From contig CAIXFP010000633.1 in the NCBI GenBank assembly GCA_903918705.1, forward strand, positions 1 to 8,997: a stretch of 8,997 nucleotides of DNA, read 5' to 3'. Under the pieces are notes generated by a model that saw only the letters and a program-made list of their open reading frames with translations, made no database searches and was not told the origin of the DNA. The position numbers were made by a program, and so were the translations under genes. Source of the stretch: an uncultured Pseudomonadota bacterium. GTDB taxonomy: Bacteria > Pseudomonadota > Gammaproteobacteria > Burkholderiales > Thiobacillaceae. Shown piece by piece: positions 8,300 to 8,997 of this stretch; positions within the stretch are counted from its first letter, which is position 1, and the number at the start of each line of letters is the position of its first letter.

Positions 8300-8494
8300 A
8301 TGCGCACCAACATCGTGATAGACGACCAACTCATGAACGACACCTTGCAGGTGACCGGCCTGAAAACCAAGCGGGAAGCGGTCGAACTGGGACTGCGCAC
8401 CTTGCTGCAACTGCGTCGGCAGGAGGAAATCCGGCGTTTTCGCGGCAAACTCGACTGGCAGGGCGATCTCGATGCCATGAGAAGCGACTCATGA
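8300..8494 (+). CDS. vapB: VapB-type antitoxin
   Basis: The 64-residue protein begins MRTNIVIDDQLMNDTLQVTG and continues with KTKREAVELGLRTLL. This is the ribbon-helix-helix pattern of the VapB antitoxin family: one beta-strand (about 2-7), then two helices (about 9-19 and 23-40). The C-terminal part (GKLDWQGDLDAMRSD) is the tail expected to wrap the toxin and block its active site. It starts at the first ATG after the promoter and operator; no Shine-Dalgarno sequence is visible in the short leader. Its stop overlaps the toxin start as ATGA (8491-8494), so the two are translationally coupled. It should bind the inverted repeat at 8269-8298 and repress the operon. The size is normal for the family. 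Confidence 0.9.
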   Translation: MRTNIVIDDQLMNDTLQVTGLKTKREAVELGLRTLLQLRRQEEIRRFRGKLDWQGDLDAMRSDS

Positions 8495-8892
8495 TCCTGG
8501 TCGATTCCAGCGTCTGGATCGACTACTTCCGCGGCGTAGCCACGCCCCAGACGGAGAAACTGGACGAATTGCTCGGCAGGGAGCCCGTCGTGACGGGCGA
8601 TCTGATCCTGGCTGAAGTGTTGCAGGGCTTCGCTTCGGACCGGGATTTCACCCAGGCCGTGCGGCTCATGACTTCTCTGGACGTGGTGGACCTGGTGGGC
8701 AAGGACATCGCCCTCCAGGCCGCCAGGAATTTCAGGTATTTGCGTGCACTGGGCATCACGGTGCGAAAAACCATCGACACCGTGATCGCCACCCATTGCA
8801 TCGCAAACGGCCTGACGCTGCTCTACAGCGACCGGGACTTCGACCCCTTCGTGGATCATCTCGGCCTGCAATCCGCGCTGCCCAAGGCCTGA
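8491..8892 (+). CDS. vapC: VapC-type PIN-domain ribonuclease toxin
   Basis: This 133-residue single-domain PIN protein is the toxin of a type II toxin-antitoxin pair. VapC enzymes are magnesium-dependent endoribonucleases, usually cutting tRNA or rRNA. The acidic active-site residues are all present: Asp5 in LVDSSVWID, Glu42 in LAEVLQG, Asp96 in TIDTVIA and Asp114 in LYSDRDFD. It therefore appears intact. The length is standard. It begins within the antitoxin stop codon (ATGA overlap), which keeps toxin synthesis tied to antitoxin translation. The gene stops 12 bp from the convergent PhoH-like gene. The RNA target cannot be read from the sequence. Confidence 0.93.
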   Translation: MILVDSSVWIDYFRGVATPQTEKLDELLGREPVVTGDLILAEVLQGFASDRDFTQAVRLMTSLDVVDLVGKDIALQAARNFRYLRALGITVRKTIDTVIATHCIANGLTLLYSDRDFDPFVDHLGLQSALPKA

Positions 8893-8902
8893 GCGCGGCT
8901 CA
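8890..8902. terminator. Small hairpin between convergent vapC and PhoH-like genes
   Basis: TGAGC (8890-8894) and GCTCA (8898-8902) form a 5-bp stem with a 3-nt loop, starting at the vapC stop codon. It sits in the 12-bp gap between convergent genes and could weakly serve both strands. No T-run is present on either side, so the call is tentative. Confidence 0.25.
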
Positions 8903-8904
8903 AA

Positions 8905-8997
8905 TCACAGCACCCCAGCCGCGTAATCCGCCAGCCTGGAGCGCTCGCCCCGGGCCAGGGTGATGTGGCCGCCGTGCTCCCAGCCCTTGAAGCGGTC
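8905..8997 (-). CDS. PhoH-family (PIN-PhoH type) ATPase, C-terminal fragment
   Basis: The - strand is open from the window edge to a TGA at 8907-8905, encoding the last 30 residues of a protein. They include GGHITLARGERSRLADYAAG. The phrase HITL-x-RGERS-x-LA(D/E)-x-A close to the C-terminus is, from memory, typical of the YlaK/PhoH2-type proteins, which join an N-terminal PIN domain to a PhoH P-loop ATPase and are linked to RNA metabolism. The catalytic regions lie outside the window, so the identification rests on this short tail only. It converges on vapC with 12 bp between the stops. Confidence 0.55.
   Translation of the reverse strand, partial: DRFKGWEHGGHITLARGERSRLADYAAGVL

Overview
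The window is GC-rich, with Gly-, Ala- and Arg-rich coding and long spurious antisense frames. It looks like chromosomal DNA of a Gram-negative proteobacterium. The protein styles (a MucD/DegP-type protease, a YhaO/YhaN pair, a PhoH-type C-terminus) and the TTGGGTT palindromic repeat fit a betaproteobacterium best. That placement is inference from gene content; no rRNA or other marker gene is present.

Layout. Positions 1-375 (+) are the 3' end of a glycine-rich protein gene, closed by a GC hairpin. A 262-nt gap (376-637) follows, carrying a 14-bp palindrome, a second hairpin and a sigma-54-like -24/-12 motif. Next come two HtrA-family serine proteases in tandem on the + strand. The first (638-2098) is a secreted two-PDZ Do-type enzyme. 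The second (2249-3391) is a membrane-anchored single-PDZ enzyme whose wording resembles the cyanobacterial/chloroplast Deg1 lineage. Convergent to these, on the - strand, is a two-gene operon: a metallophosphoesterase nuclease (6874-8118, YhaO/SbcD type, TTG start) followed by a 1151-residue SMC-like ATPase (3422-6877, YhaN/SbcC type, GTG start), joined by a GTGA overlap. A two-hairpin TTGGGTT repeat (8149-8235) lies just upstream of the nuclease start. Divergent from this operon is a compact vapBC toxin-antitoxin operon (8300-8892, +) with a clear promoter and an operator-like inverted repeat. The last bases (8905-8997, -) encode the C-terminus of what is probably a PhoH-family ATPase.

Functionally the window holds three modules. 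One is envelope protein quality control (paired HtrA proteases). One is DNA end processing or repair (nuclease plus ATPase). One is a type II toxin-antitoxin system. No phage, transposase, CRISPR array, tRNA or rRNA was seen. The most interesting non-coding signals are the sigma-54-like promoter in front of the first protease, the palindromic repeat in the presumed leader of the nuclease operon, and the operator dyad of vapBC. I do not see a convincing new multi-gene system.
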